Below are positions 39,578 through 53,200 of a stretch of 64,000 bases of DNA, piece after piece (the stretch's first letter is position 1; the number at the start of each line of letters is the position of its first letter). The notes under the pieces are model-generated. The model saw only the letters and a list, made by a program, of their open reading frames with translations, was not told where the DNA came from and did no database searches. The stretch comes from Seriola aureovittata (Eukaryota > Chordata > Actinopteri > Carangiformes > Carangidae): the NCBI RefSeq assembly GCF_021018895.1, contig NC_079369.1, forward strand, positions 10,119,694 to 10,183,693, written 5' to 3'. A program made the translations under genes and the position numbers.

Positions 39578-41428
39578 ATGATATTCTGAGACCGAACCCA
39601 AAGCTTGTGTTTGTGCAGAATAACCAGCCACTTAAGTAACTATGACGAAAACATACTGCAGAATAAACATAACACAGAAAACTAGTTGGGAGCTGAACAA
39701 AATTCTCCTGGCAGTTGTTGGAAGGACGATGTTTTTCCCCCATTTTCTTTAAGTGAGTAGGAACAATATGCGAGCTCTTAGCACCGTCAATGAATGGACA
39801 TGTTGGAAGCAACCTGGGCAAATCGCTACCAGTCCTCTTTGTTCCAAATGCAATGCTAATACTCTAATGAGAGGTGTTATTGTGCAATTTACTCAGCAAT
39901 TACTGCTCTCTCTGTTCAAAGGCAGGTGAGGGACGCATGGAAAAATAAAAGTTCCACTTTTGTTCCTGCAGCGAAACTGAATTCAGTCAGGGTTTGCCGT
40001 GCGTGTTTCAAGGTGGGACATGTATGCAGATACAGTGGTATATTATTTTCTGCTAAACTGTGATTGTGTTGTTATATTCCACTGGTTGAGCATTGAATTA
40101 CCAGAGAATATGGGCACTTATATTCAAAGCAGAAAGATATATGCACTCATGTTACCAAAAAGTGCACTAGACAAAAGCATCAGCTGAATCGCACACCGTA
40201 TGTCCAATGGGGGTCATGTACCGCACATGGCTTCCCTGTTTATATGCAAAGGAGATGCTGTGAAGACATTTTATTCTACGTAAGAATGGCGTCCAGTTGG
40301 GAGGAAGCGCACAAAGCTTTAAATGGCAGGGGGTGAGTTGTAAAGTGAGAGTCAAGACACGGTGGTTACGAGCCCTGAGGGTGCATGGCATGATGGGATA
40401 AAGTGAGACACTATGCTGCATTTAAGAGACAGAAACAGAGATAGGTGGATAAGGGGGAGGCGGGGGTTGCATAAGGTAAGTCTGGGTAGTATGAGCCATG
40501 AAACTAAATGCAAAGCCGAAGTCCCCTTCACACTGGCAGGCTGCGGAGTCTGCTGTAAAAATGTTCTCTGAAAGGTGAAGCCCATTATCCACTAACTACC
40601 CAGAAAGGGGCCATCGGATTGGGCTCACTTTGCAGATGTTGTCTTCTATTTTAAACAGCGAACAAGGTGTACTTTCACACAGCAGCAGTGGTACTCCGGC
40701 ACAGTATAAAAATATAAAACATGTCCAGTCAATCTGAAAAACAGCACAAACACAGTTGGTATGTATGTAAGTCTGTCAAATACATTTTTTCCAAAGATGG
40801 TTTATGTCACTTTAAGTAGTTCTTATCACGCTGACGTATGTTCAAGTTTTCATTTTTCAGATATGTCTGGTTTTAACAAGTTATTTGATGCGATAAAACG
40901 GAAGTGTAACATCGTGATTGACAGCTGTGACTGACTGAATTGGGTCGAGTGGGACCTCGATACCACGGCGCAAGTATCCAGGATATTTTGGCTTGTGGAA
41001 ACAAACAAGTTGAGACACATGGTCCATCTTTATATTCAGTCATCGCATATAACGTGTTCATTTATGAGAATTACAGACGCTAGCAGGCAGACCTTCGAAC
41101 ATAACCACATTATATCTTGTTCGTTTAATCTGTTTCTGCATTTCTAACTTGTCTTTTCGCAAGTGGTTATCCTGGTTCCAGTCTTTGTGCTAGGCTAAGC
41201 TAACCGGCTATACAAAAAGCAAAACTAAGCAGTCCATCTGCTTAGTTTGTAGAGTGAATCTAGTTCATGCAAGTAAGATGCATGTTTGGAAATTACTAAG
41301 CCAAAAAAATATTATTTTATTTTATGTTATTTTCCTCTTCATCTTCCTTTCTTTTTTTTTTGCTGGTTACATTGACATTCAAAAGACTAGAGACCTGCCA
41401 TAAACTACTGTTCTTGTTTTCCTTTGAA

Positions 41429-41471
<43 letters not shown>

Positions 41472-41874
41472 TGTGTGTTTTATGGATCCCCGTAGTTCAT
41501 TATAATTCTCTGCAGTCCTGTGCAGTGAAAGAGAATAGAATGAAGTGGAACACGGTGATGAGTGTCTGCCCTGTTCCTATTCTCTCTCTGCCTCGATGAT
41601 CATCATACCACCCGTTTGCCTGCTTCTCATATTTCTATTCCGTTATGGAAATTAGCGAGGTGGCCATGTAATAATACTTCTATAAAGATGTTGATTATGA
41701 GAAAAACTGTTGTGAGCGTCGGTGTGTGAATGTGCATACATGTACTGTTTGTTGCCTTGCTTCCTCACAGTTGATTGGCCAAAACAAACTGTACAAACTA
41801 GACTGTAAATCGAGTGGTAATATCAGCAAACAAAACTCATACTGTTTCATCTAAATGGTTTTTCACATTCCTGA

Positions 41875-41915
<41 letters not shown>

Positions 41916-43670
41916 GATCTCAGTGGACTAATGTCATGATATTAAATTAAATAAATCTAAAATTTCCTTGACTAATTTCTCATACTTTTTGCATATATGT
42001 TTTAGATGTGAACACATAGACGCTACGTCTTACCTACAGCAAAACCTTATTATCCGCATGCACACACACACACAGACACACCCATCTCCAAAATGTAGAT
42101 GAATGGGTACAAGAAAGTAATAAAACAATAGTAGATCACAGATAATAACAGCAACAGTAGATCAAGGCCAAACTAGTGATTTTCTGTCTCTGCGCCGGCG
42201 ACAGATCTTGATGTTTTAAGGTTGTCTCTATGTACTTATATCCGTCCCATTCTCATGAACGCAATATCTCAAGACTGCCATGAGGAAATTTCTTCACATT
42301 TTGCACAAATGTCCACTTGGACTCAAAGATGTACTGATTAGACTGTACATACTCCTGTTTTTTGTTGACCCATCCATCCACACTACACTCCTCCTGATGG
42401 TCTTTGTCACTATTTATACTACGTCACCCCTTTTTTCCCTTTGTTCCTGTCATCATTTGTACGGCCGCTAGATGTCGCCTAACAACAAAACATAACTATA
42501 GGTCATAATAACCTGCTGCACAAACGACCGACAGGCTTGTTTTTTGTTTTACAGGAGAACAGTTTCCACAGAACATGTTTTTGGCCTTAACTCAAGAATT
42601 CATACGCTAATTATAACAGCAATTTAATAGGATAAAATTATAAAGTTATGACATTTTATAACTTTTAAGGTCAACTTCACTGTGACATCATAATGTTCTG
42701 CAAAAATGCTGTAACTCAGGAACAGAAGAGGAGATTGTGACCATATTTCCTGCAACTTGCCTGGTTGGCAGAAGCATACAACCGCAGGGTGGTAGGCCAC
42801 TACTAATTTATTATGGATGACTCTGCAGGTCATTTGGTTTGTAAAATGACAGAAAATTGAGCAATGTGTCCATAGTGAACATATCAAAAGTGTTGTTGTG
42901 TCAGACCATAAGTCCAAATCCCAAAGTTTCATTTTACTATAGTAGTGGACATAAAGCAACCAGCAAATATTCACATTTGTAACCAGAATAGAAGATATAT
43001 TACTCGCAACCCATATGCACTATATATGCAGCACACACAGGCGCATACACATGTACAAACCTGGTCCCTTATCTCATATAAATCTGCTCCAAATTGATTT
43101 TGATTTAATGTGAAAGATAAACCTTTATACATATAAAGGTCATGATCCTCCGTGGCCACACACACACAGAACAATGAAAATACTGTGGTGTCTCTCTTCA
43201 ATCACTTACCATAAATGGGGCTGGACTGCTTATAATACAAACTCAGTTTAAACACTTATTCACATTCTTTCACTGCATAAATGAAATGCCTCTATCTCAA
43301 GAAAGTGATCAGTCACTATTAAGGTGAGTAGGACAGTAGCTACTTTGGATCACTGTGAAGAACCACAGTGCTGCAGAAACAGCTACCTGCGCACACTGAT
43401 GAATATAATGGGCAAAAGAAAGAGAATCATGGAGTTTATTTCTGAATAAAAAATTCGTACAAAAAGGTAAAAGGTAAAAGGTTTTTTTATCTCAGAAATA
43501 ACGCAGTTCAGTTTTTCAGAAAGAAAGAAAAACAACTCTAACGATTTCTTATAAAAGAGTTTTAAACATGGTAATGGTCCTCTTTCACACACATGAAGAA
43601 AAAGTAAATCACTCACAGTTGAAGCCAAACACAGAGTGAGAAAAATCCCTCTGATGTGGAGACAGGACAT
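27596..43670 (-). CDS. ghrhr: GHRH receptor-type class B1 (secretin family) GPCR, probably the second fish GHRHR
   Basis: A Gs-coupled peptide hormone receptor of the plasma membrane. Thirteen exons: 43617-43670, 36154-36259, 35493-35600, 34645-34736, 33738-33841, 32705-32837, 32385-32538, 31193-31253, 30977-31046, 30537-30628, 29622-29751, 28460-28501, 27596-27697. They sum to 1248 nt, or 415 aa; several lengths (133, 154, 61, 70, 92, 130, 42) are typical of this family. Order: signal peptide, six-cysteine hormone-binding domain ([25 protein letters not shown]), seven helices. [52 protein letters not shown] and [10 protein letters not shown] fit GHRHR better than VIP or secretin receptors. 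The tail after helix 7 is short (about 33 aa). Intron 1 is 7.4 kb. The choice of paralogue is inference from neighbours. Confidence 0.88.
27753..27860. repeat. dispersed inverted-repeat element, partial copy
   Basis: Contains ATGAGAGTGGTAACAATCTT and the run ending in AATTCCTTTAAA, the right-hand part of the element seen more completely at 33213-33443. It lies in the terminal intron of the GHRHR-type gene. Confidence 0.5.
29190..29315. repeat. dispersed repeat with GCTAGCATGCTA core
   Basis: TTAGCTTCAGCTGTACTATG and AACTGCTAGCATGCTACC match a common percomorph repeat whose other segments are at 34885-35175. It lies in an intron of the GHRHR-type gene. Confidence 0.55.
33213..33443. mobile_element. 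MITE-like dispersed element, near full copy
   Basis: The left end AGTTTGACACTTTGGGAAAT and the right end region ATTTCCCAAAAAATG are rough inverted repeats. The interior includes CTTCATATTTAGCGTTCAGA. Partial copies occur at 27753 and about 41150. It lies between exons 5 and 6 of the GHRHR-type gene. Confidence 0.55.
34885..35175. repeat. dispersed percomorph-type repeat, longer copy
   Basis: Runs from CCTCCTGACTTTGGTGATCC through TTTATGACCAAATACCTGCA to a GCATGCTAACATGCTG segment. Related fragments are at 6214 and 29190. It lies between exons 3 and 4 of the GHRHR-type gene. Confidence 0.55.
35636..35703. repeat. (TA)n array next to exon 3 of the GHRHR-type gene
   Basis: Two TA runs split by GAAACA. 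The array starts about 36 bp from the exon 3 border at 35600, on the acceptor side. Confidence 0.95.
39527..39574. repeat. (CA)n microsatellite
   Basis: A CA array with one break, inside intron 1 of the GHRHR-type gene. Confidence 0.95.
41150..41215. repeat. dispersed element, end fragment
   Basis: GGTTCCAGTCTTTGTGCTAG followed by GGCTAAGCTAACCGGCTA is the familiar mid-part of the element at 33213-33443. Recognised by eye. Confidence 0.5.
41431..41911. repeat. two (GT)n microsatellites
   Basis: GT arrays at about 41431-41480 and 41878-41911, separated by unique sequence, in intron 1 of the GHRHR-type gene. Confidence 0.9.
42255..42760 (+). repeat. dispersed percomorph-type repeat
   Basis: The left part has CAATATCTCAAGACTGCCAT and CACAAATGTCCACTTGGACT. 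The right part has CTCAAGAATTCATACGCTAA and CACTGTGACATCATAATGTT. Both match a common teleost repeat. A stretch of about 200 bp between them looks unrelated and may be an insertion. Confidence 0.55.
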
Positions 43671-46600
43671 GTTGACGGTTCAGTTTCCTCCGCTCGCTGC
43701 AGCGTGGCGCTTTTCGTCACTGAGACTGCAACACACTCCTGCAGGACGGGTTGCTGAGCCCCTCTCTCTCCCCAGGTGTGAATGGACAGCTCATCAAGAA
43801 CTAAGCTATAGCGTAGGAATTCCTGTTTATTTTCAGAATAAAAGCCCCGCTCCCAAGCTGTCAGTAACAAATTGTTGTGGATAAATTATCTTTCGCATAT
43901 ATACGTAGGTTCGAGTGTGACCAAGTGACCAATAACACTACGATGGGGAGATTGAAGTCAAATTAACCAAGTGAAGCACAGTTTCGAAGAAGCCATGTTT
44001 CTCTTTTATTTTGAAGGCAAAAGTCAGCTCCTAGTTTAGACTGCAAGCTTTACAGCTGAGCGGACGTTTGCGTTTACACCACTGATTTTAAATTCAAAAT
44101 TCATCCCTCTGCCTCCCTGAGCCGGACTGTGTCGCCAAACACACACGCAACACTTAGTCTTGTACGGTCATGTGTTATGCTGTGGAAACATGAGGGTGGA
44201 TCATTCCCAGACATATCTTTCTCTATGATTAAATATTTATATTCTAACACAAACTGTAGTTTTCAAACTCTTCATATTTCCAATTTGTCCATTCGGTCAA
44301 TTTTGTGCAGTCTTATAATGGATTTTTTTCATAATATATATATATATATAATTAAATTAAAAGTATATGAGCCAATTTTCTTTCACTTACACTGAAACAA
44401 AAGAACAAACTGGTTATATAAGATTTAAGGTTTCATAATTCCCATGGCGTCTTCGAAATGTCCAAATAAAAGTCCAAAACGGCAACATCTGAGAAGCTGG
44501 AACCATCAAATATTTGGCATTTTTGCTAGAAATTTTATTTTATTTTAAAATTGATTCAAGATTAATTTCCTGTTGACTAACCAACCAGTCTTTTGACTAA
44601 TTGTTTCAGCTCTGATAAGATCATTAACAAAGCAGATTCTGACATAAGCACAATAACAAACAAAATCAATAAATGTACTGACTATTATACTGGGAGGCTA
44701 TGTCCATACCTGATGTCCAATAATGTTACGCATCATGAAACGTTACAGAGGACATGACCTCGGTTTCTCCAGCTACAGCTGTGGGGATGTGTGACATTTA
44801 GATAGATAGAAATTACAGGAGATATATTATATCAGATATTTGTCTTGTTAAACTTTTCATGACTTCTGGCAGAAGAACATACTTCTACAGCTTTTATTGT
44901 ATTATTATTTTATATATTATTATTTCTGATGTTGTCATCTGCATTTACTGTTTGCTTTTTTTTTGTTGTTCTTCTTTTGGACCTTCAAAATCATAAAAAA
45001 ACTCCTCCATATCACTTCAGATATAAATTTAGAAAGGAGTTTTTTCAGAAGGGGGTGGTGATTTCTGATTTAGTGAGGTGACACACAGATGTAATGTGCT
45101 GATCTTGTTCCGACGTTCCAAGTTGTCAAACACTAAATCAGACACAATCAAGTTAGTGGATGTCAGAGGCATCATCACTCTCACATTTTATTCATGTTTT
45201 CTGGGTGTTTGACTTGTCTATTACTAGTTACACTGTGTGCTCGTAGTGATAATTCACGCACATTTTAATTCCCCTTGGAATTATCGTTCAAAAATAGCAA
45301 GTAGAAAAATCTGTCCCTGTGTGAATTACTTGACAAAGATCATGTAAACTTAACAGATTTCATATTGTTTGTAACAATGTATAAAATAATTATCACAAAG
45401 TGCAGCTCTGTAGAGAAAATATGAGGCTTTGCATACAAATTGCATCAATTTACACCCATCACAAATATAAGAGATCTGACTGTGAAACCAACAGATCTCC
45501 ACAAAAGCAGCATAGAGATAAGCCCTTGCTTCATTAACGAGCATAAGGTTGTGTCCAAAGGTGATCAAGCTTGTTGTTTTTCTTATTGCTTTGTGATAAA
45601 AAAAAAAACAAAACAATAAACAGCACACAATATTCCAACCCATTTCATCACTGAGAGTAAGAAAAGCAAGAGCGTTATCTAAACGTGACAAAAAGATTCC
45701 AGGGATTTAAAATGAAAACCAAAGAGAAAAATCATTTCAACTGACACAACTGAAATAATATTGTGCATTTATATTGTATTTTAAATGTCAGTGGAATTAA
45801 GTTTCTACAGAATAGTGCCAATTCATACCAAGTATCATGTTCTTGATGAAATATACAGCTACAAAAGAAAACTAATTCCTGTCAATTAGAGTTAATAGGC
45901 ACTTTAAAGTACAGTAGCTCGTTAGTGGACAGTGAGTAATATATTTTAAGTTAATGTCATTGTAACGACAAATCAACCTGTGTACAGTAAGTACAGGCAC
46001 TGTGCTTCACTGGATCCTATAAACTGGATGGACAAAGCTGGTGTGCAGATATCCTTACACAGAAAGTAAGACAGCAGTTTTTCTTCTGGTTTTTTTGTTT
46101 TGTTTTCCAAAAACATGAAATTAGGACATGCTACCGCTGAAGGACAATTTTACGTCCCACTCCTGAGATTTGCACAAAGTGCGTATGCTTTTATTTCAAG
46201 CAGAAACTGTATTTTTCGAGTCCCGTTATCGTTTACTGCTTTGTTTCCTTCCTGCGCTGGCACAGTGCAAATATGTTCAGACGATTCAATTAATAAACAA
46301 ACCACGAGCAAACCACTTTTCTGCACTTCTTCTTCTTCCTTTGGCCATTTGATTTAAAGGATTGCACGACACTTGAAACATTTTAAACTGGCCAAAAGTT
46401 AAAATATGAAAATGTTTCTGGGTCTTCATAGACCACTTTTGCAACATTTGATGTCTGACAACAGTCTAATGTCAGGTTTCATATTGCTAGTGTTACTTGG
46501 AGTGATCTGCATTCCCTAAAGGAACAGCATACTTGGGAAAAGAGAGGTCAAACCAAAAAACAAACAAAAATTACAGAAAGAAATAACAAAATTACACAAT

Positions 46601-46988
46601 TTCTCTAAATGAACAACTTACTAATTTAAACCTAGCTGAAATAAAGGTACGTATATTACTTGGTATATATTTTAAAAAATATATATGATGATATATGAAC
46701 TTGCATAAACATTTGTCTTTCTATTTCTCTTTTTAAAACCTCTGTCATTTTGTTGACCACACCTCACTTAGGCTACAGTTAAAACATGAGCACACCTCAA
46801 AACATAAACACCACAAAGTTAAATAATACAGAAACATTTTTGAAAGCAGAAAATACTTGGGTAAAAACAGGTTTGGGGTAAAAGTCAAATCAATTAAAAA
46901 CAGTCAATGAATTGCTTTCACCTTCAGTCTCCCTGAAGCCTGAGTGACATCATGATGATGCCTCTGTGAGAGTGTGTGTTATCCGGCT
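43671..46988. other. intergenic region between GHRHR-type gene and fyco1
   Basis: The left part is the presumed receptor promoter, including a GC-rich GGGAGCGGGG on the minus strand near 43845-43860. The right part should hold the fyco1 3' UTR; TTTATT at 46190-46195 reads as AATAAA on the minus strand. The middle is AT-rich with no gene seen. Confidence 0.5.
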
Positions 46989-47170
46989 TCAGGGAAAGTC
47001 GCTTCCGTCGTAGATTACGGGTTTCTCCATGGTCAGATGGTAGAAGACTTTCTTGGAGATAAACCTGTTGGAAGAAGGTTTCTGATCAAAGGAGTGCAAT
47101 CCGATTAACTAAAACGAAAGCTGAGGCACAAAAGAAAGGACAAATGCATGCATGCATATACACAGGCACG

Positions 47171-47247
<77 letters not shown>

Positions 47248-50200
47248 CCAGTAGTGGCAGTGATGACCAATACAATAAGAGTTTGAACATTTCAGTCCTT
47301 AACAAGCTTCTCCCATTCTGAAAGAGTAATCAGGAGAAAGACACCATAGTGTGGCAGGGTTTCATACCGTGAGAATGAGTTGTCAAAGATGAGTGTGTAG
47401 AGGCCGGGGTGACGGACTTTCAGCTGGCCCTGAATTGTCTCTTTATGGGAATTGCAGCGAGTCAGAGGAATCAGGACCTGAGAACAAAACAGGGACATTG
47501 GTCTGAAGGGAAACTCAGCACAAGAAAGATTCTGCCGGATGTTGTCCTACAAATCACCCCAAGGCTGATCTATCGAAAATACTATCTATAATACTCTAGT
47601 CTTATTTTAATGAAATGTATGTTGCCTTACATAGCCCCTCACATTGGACAGCAAGTATGAAATCATCATTATCATCATAAGTGTAACGTAAATTCCAACA
47701 CACTTTGAATTAAAAAAAAGAAAAAATACACATACACAAAGGAGATTTTGGCAAAAGAGGGAGGGCACAGGCATATGAGATGAAAGATTGCAACACGTTT
47801 AAAACCCCTGACATTTTAAGTTAAAGGATGTAGACCTCACCCTGCTGAGCAACACTGACAACTTGCAGTGTTTTTCCACAGTTCTCAGTAGGGGGCACCC
47901 ATGAAAGCCAGTGTTGGTAATAACTCCTTATTATGGCTTTTTAATCATCTTCTATGAGTTTAGAAGTGGGTGCAATTTCCAACCAGTGAAAAGCCTTTCC
48001 TCCGGTCTTATGATGTACTTTAATTTCCAATGATGTAACATTACCTCTGGTATTTACCTCCCTGCTCTTTTCCTGCAGCAGATTTACAAGGAGCTAATGA
48101 GGTCAAGGCATCTTCACATGCCGCCATACTGTATACTCCAAGGGGCCCCATCAAGATAAAAAGGGTTGGCAGTGGTTTTTAGTGTATAAATATAAAAATA
48201 CACACACTGAGAGCATTTACCTTTGACTGTTCCACCTGAATGTCAATGGATTCCCGGTAAACCACACTAAAGGAGATGCTTTTGGGCTCAGAGGAAAACA
48301 TCCAGCTGATGGTTGGCCCACAGTCACCCACAGCAACAGTTATCACACTGTAGCAGCTGGACTTGATGAAGAGTTCCCTGGAACCGTCACCAAACTGAGA
48401 GATATCATCGATGCTGAGAGGAACAGCCATCCTAGAATGAAAACATATGCATTATAAGATGTATTAAAGTGGCATTAATTCAACCAATACCAAGATGAGT
48501 TAAAAAAAAAAAATTAAACATTTAAGAAACATATTAAACACTCACGTGACTTCCCCTGATTTGAGAAGGTTGATCTCTGAATCCTGAACAGTGGGGACAC
48601 GCTCTTCAGGGTCATCAGGGGTCAAATCTCCTGTGCCTCTGCAAAATCAATGTATTTCAGTGTATGAAACTCTTTAATCCCATAGTGATGTAATCACACA
48701 CAACACAAATGACTGTCTGTCACCATCAGAGATCAGTCAGTGCATCTTGCAAAAGTAGAATATTCTGGTGAAGACAACATGGGCGCATCATTCAAAACGT
48801 TTCGGTGATCTGCTGATGTGAAGAATACTCCGGAGTCATGACTGTGTGTTTGAAATGGATTATGAATTTCACCCACAGATCATTGCCCATGCATTTTAAT
48901 TGACAACTCCAGCAAGTCTGAGCAAGTTTTACCCCATTCACTTCACTTCATGTATGTTAAGCTTAACATACTGAGGATTATCTTCTCAGCACAAGTGTTG
49001 CCTAATCCTCCTCTTTTTTCTGCACATGAACTACGCACATGAAGTACATCTGCAATGCTGTTTTTAGTTCATCAGTGAAAACCCTTTGCTTCCAAACCTG
49101 GAGGGGGCAAAGTCATTAGTGCAGGAGCCTCTAAAGCTTGAGGTGTGCTGTCACTGGGAAATATCAGGGAGGGTTGAAACAAAGAAAAACAAACAATTCA
49201 AACTGCACATGCACCTAAATTTCTGCAATCAAACGTTTATTGTTATTATTGTTTTTATGAAGCAGCAGTGAAACATTCACAGCAGGTATGAGACAGATAG
49301 AGAATGGTCCATGATAAGTGTCTCCAATGGTTCTGTGTACATCACTCACCCTTTTCATTTCCCCTGATCAACTGATGGTGGTAAAAGCAAACTCAAGTCC
49401 TCTTTAGTCTGACTTTTAATTGAATTTTTATTTTATTTATTTATCTGTCTATTTATCTATACAGGCCATTTTACTGGTATGTCCTTTTATTTTCATTACT
49501 TATTATTTCTGGTTTTACTCACTTAAACACATCTTCTCTCTTTTAGCATTTTATGATTTTATCTTTAATAATTCATCCTCGTCTTCATGTCTTCAGTGTT
49601 TCATCATTGCAAATTTATGAGATTCATGATAGCGTTTCCTCACTTCCTCTTTTCATTGTTTTATTTCTATTGTTTTTTTTGTTTTTTTTCATAAAATAGT
49701 AATTTATTGCTCTGTGGGTGGGGTATTTGTTTTTATTGCTTTGATTCTGTAAGGAACTTTGTTTGTTGTTCGTATGAAAAGTGCTAAACAAATAAAGTCT
49801 GATTGATTGATTGAAGGAATTGAGGTGAAAACAACATGACAACCAAGAATGTTTGGCTGCTTTAAGAACAGCACTAGATTTATAACATTCATACAATGCT
49901 CATAAAACCATTGTGTTTTTTTCAATCATCCAGCAATATAAACAGTACAGAACGTATGATTTGAACTTGTGACGTCCTCTGATTAGCCAATATTACACCG
50001 GTACAGTTGATGACTGTGCTCTATGTAGTTGTCACTTTTCTTAGAGCAAACACTGGACCACAAAGGCCTGATTTCAACATGAGAGTGTAACCCTTAGTAA
50101 TTATGACCTCTCTGGATTCACCCAAGGAGTCTGAAGACTTTGGAGTCACATACCAGAACAGTCAGTCCAAATTTGTTCAAACTTGATTTTTGGAAAACAT

Positions 50201-53200
50201 GACATCCCCATCACAACTCAGAAAATACTGAGTCATCCCTTTTGCTCTAACCTCAGATACATGTTACACTCACATATCCATTGCTCCTGGAGGCCGTCGG
50301 TCCTGTTCATTCTCCAGTGAGCCACCTGTTGTCTGGGAGGTGGTGTCACTGTCGTAAACACCGTTCACTTCCTCTTCTGTGATGATGTCGAAAGCTCCAT
50401 CGTCAGATCGGTTGCTGGGGTCAGAAACTGGGAGGAATCGGTGGGTTTAACGGATTAGATAACTGAAATACGGTTCAGGAAACAACCAACACCATCTTTT
50501 CTCATGTTACATTGTGGGTATTACACAGTATATAGTATAAAAAATAATGCACTTAATGTACGTGATGCCCTTCAACATGTTGATGTTCGGACCAACTCAG
50601 TAGTTATTACATTATTACATGAGTACTCAGTGCTAACGCCTGTAAAGTTTCATGACTGTATCCGGCATGGTTGTGACGGTATTGCGGTGACAAATGACAT
50701 ACACACCTACACACACATGCATGCACGCACACACGCTGGAACAAATACACACACAAAAACAGACTCAAAAGGTGTCGTGGCAGGTGATTATGCAGCTTTA
50801 CTTCCTTTACAATAAAAGCAAAACAGCTTCTTCTCTGATTCGAAATGTCGACCTCTTCCCCTTTTCTCTACTAAATAAAACATTCTTTACTTTCTGTCCT
50901 TGTTCCTCAATATGACAAAGTCAGTCTTTTCGCTTCTGCTTCCCAGTTGACATACAATAAAAAAAGATTGAGGCCCAGTGAACAACAGTGATAAACCTTC
51001 GGGCCAAGTTGTCAAGTTAGTACGTAGTTGTAAGTTATGTGTTGTTCTTCCCAGTGTGTCTCTCACCTGTTACCCTGGGGGTGGGTTTGTATGGGGCTGG
51101 TGCAGGAGGTGGTTGAGGTCCTGCTACAGGTGGAGGAGGCTGGATATCTGAAGGACTCAGTTCTGCCTCTGTGAACCTCTCCACCACCGCACTACTTTGG
51201 GTGTAACAGTCCCTGCAGCAGCGCTCCTTCTTCCCACTGTGCTTGGTCATCACATAGTTGTTGCTGCAGTAGTAGCAGAAGATGCGACCACAAAGCCTAG
51301 AAAAAATAATGTCCATATTAAGACACACGTTTGTTACTAAAAACATATTCTCTGTGTCTTGCATGTTGAGAAAGTGCGTAAGTGATGCTGTACGTAGTCT
51401 GAAAATCAAAACAGGTTAGTGATGACAGTGTGTGCAGTTAGGCTCCAATGTCAACTGAAAGCCCACCTGCAGTGATGTCTGCGCAGCCACCAGGTGAACT
51501 GGCCCTGGCAGCCAAGGCAATGAGTGGCCTCTTTATCCACCAACCACCAGCGCTCCTCTGCTCGCAGTTTCTGCTCAAACTCCAGAGCATCCGACTTCTG
51601 CCACAGAGCATCTTTGTCCCTAATTTAATGCACAAAAAGACAAATGCATGGGAGTTTAGTGTCATTCTGTTCCATCTTAACAATTCCTGACCTGAGTTTT
51701 GAACTTTTTTTTCACTTAAATGAATTCAACTTAATTGCTGTTAATAACTGTGGTCTGTTGAAGTCAAAGCAGTTGATGTTCAGTATTCCACAGCAGCTGC
51801 TCTGAAGGCAGATGGAGGCTGGCTATACTATAAATAAACTGTACCAATCACATGATCTCATCTCTTGTTTATATGTTTCCACCTTCAGGATCTGTCTACT
51901 TATCCTGGACTGTGATTTTGATATTGTGATATTATGATATTGTATATACTCTACACCCTCTTGTTTGAAAGTAGATTTATTTCACCAAATAATGGGACCG
52001 AGAAAAACAATGAAGGCACACATAATACAAGAGTAAAAAAGACTGGAATGATGTAGGCACCTCCCAAGGGAGCTAATGTGTGTTTCATCCCTTACAGAGT
52101 ATGAAAGCTTTGTGAACCAGGGAGGAAACCGTGCTTGGTGAATCCAGTGAAGAATGTTACATAAGAAAGTGTCATTCTCTTCAGTAGTGTCTCTGTAGCA
52201 TGGATGTTGAACTCCAAGCATTACTTTTCCTCCTGTCTTCTTTGTCAAACTCTTTCATTCAGACCTGTTTGGAGTGTAATACTCAGCATTCACGAAAGCT
52301 TTTTTCCCCCTTGCTGCTCCTCAGACCTCATTTTCCAACATCACTGTCAAGTATAACAACATCAGAGACCTCTCTTACTGGAAGAACCAATCCAAAAGAG
52401 CAGGCAGCAACCGAACACAGACATGCAAAGAGAACATGAACTTTTACCCTGTTGCTTCTTAAATAGAGACAGGCCATACCGGATAAGCTCAATGAGCCGC
52501 TCTTCGAGGTTGGTCTTGGTTCTGTTGAGGTCATCTATCTCTGCAGTCATCCTCAGGTACTGGCTTTGCTTGTCGGCATCCGTTGTGTTGAGTTTCTGCT
52601 TCAATTCCTCGCACACCTTTTGCACAGCCAAGTGCGCTTCTTCGGCACTGAAGAGAGTAGAACATGAGTATCTCTTTTTCTTTTTTTTTTTTATCGTAAG
52701 ATGAAATTGACAGGTATCAGTGGTCATGAACGCACCTGCTTGCTGCGTCTTTCAGTTGCTGAATCTCGCTCTCAGTCTCACGAATGGTTGATTCTGTCTT
52801 TGTGATGTGAGCATCTTTCTCACCAGTTAGCTGCAGGTACTGCTCATTCACAGCCTTCAATAAAGATTATCGGGACACATAAAAATATCCATCAGTACAA
52901 ATTTTTTTGAGACTTGATTTTCATTTGTTTCTGTTCTTAAATTTCTGTTGAACACTGCTGAAAAAATATAATTAAGTTAGTGTCTTAACTGGTCCAACAA
53001 AATTTAAATTTCAGAGAGATGTAAATTGTATTGTGTGTATTTCTATAAGAAAATCTTGCTATTTTCTCTTCCTGTTATATAGCCTATGTAATATAATATA
53101 ATTTTTCATATGCATCTTGCCCCAGACAGCATACAGAAACACGTCATTCAGTAACATCCAATAACAGACAGAGCCAATCAATCTCATTAAAATCTAAAAA

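Larger units (their letters stand above)
36260..43616 (-). other. 7.4-kb intron 1 of the GHRHR-type gene
   Basis: No exon of another gene was recognised. It contains (CA)n at 39527-39574, (GT)n near 41431-41480 and 41878-41911, a partial MITE-like element near 41150-41215 and a dispersed repeat at 42255-42760. The remainder is AT-rich. Confidence 0.55.
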
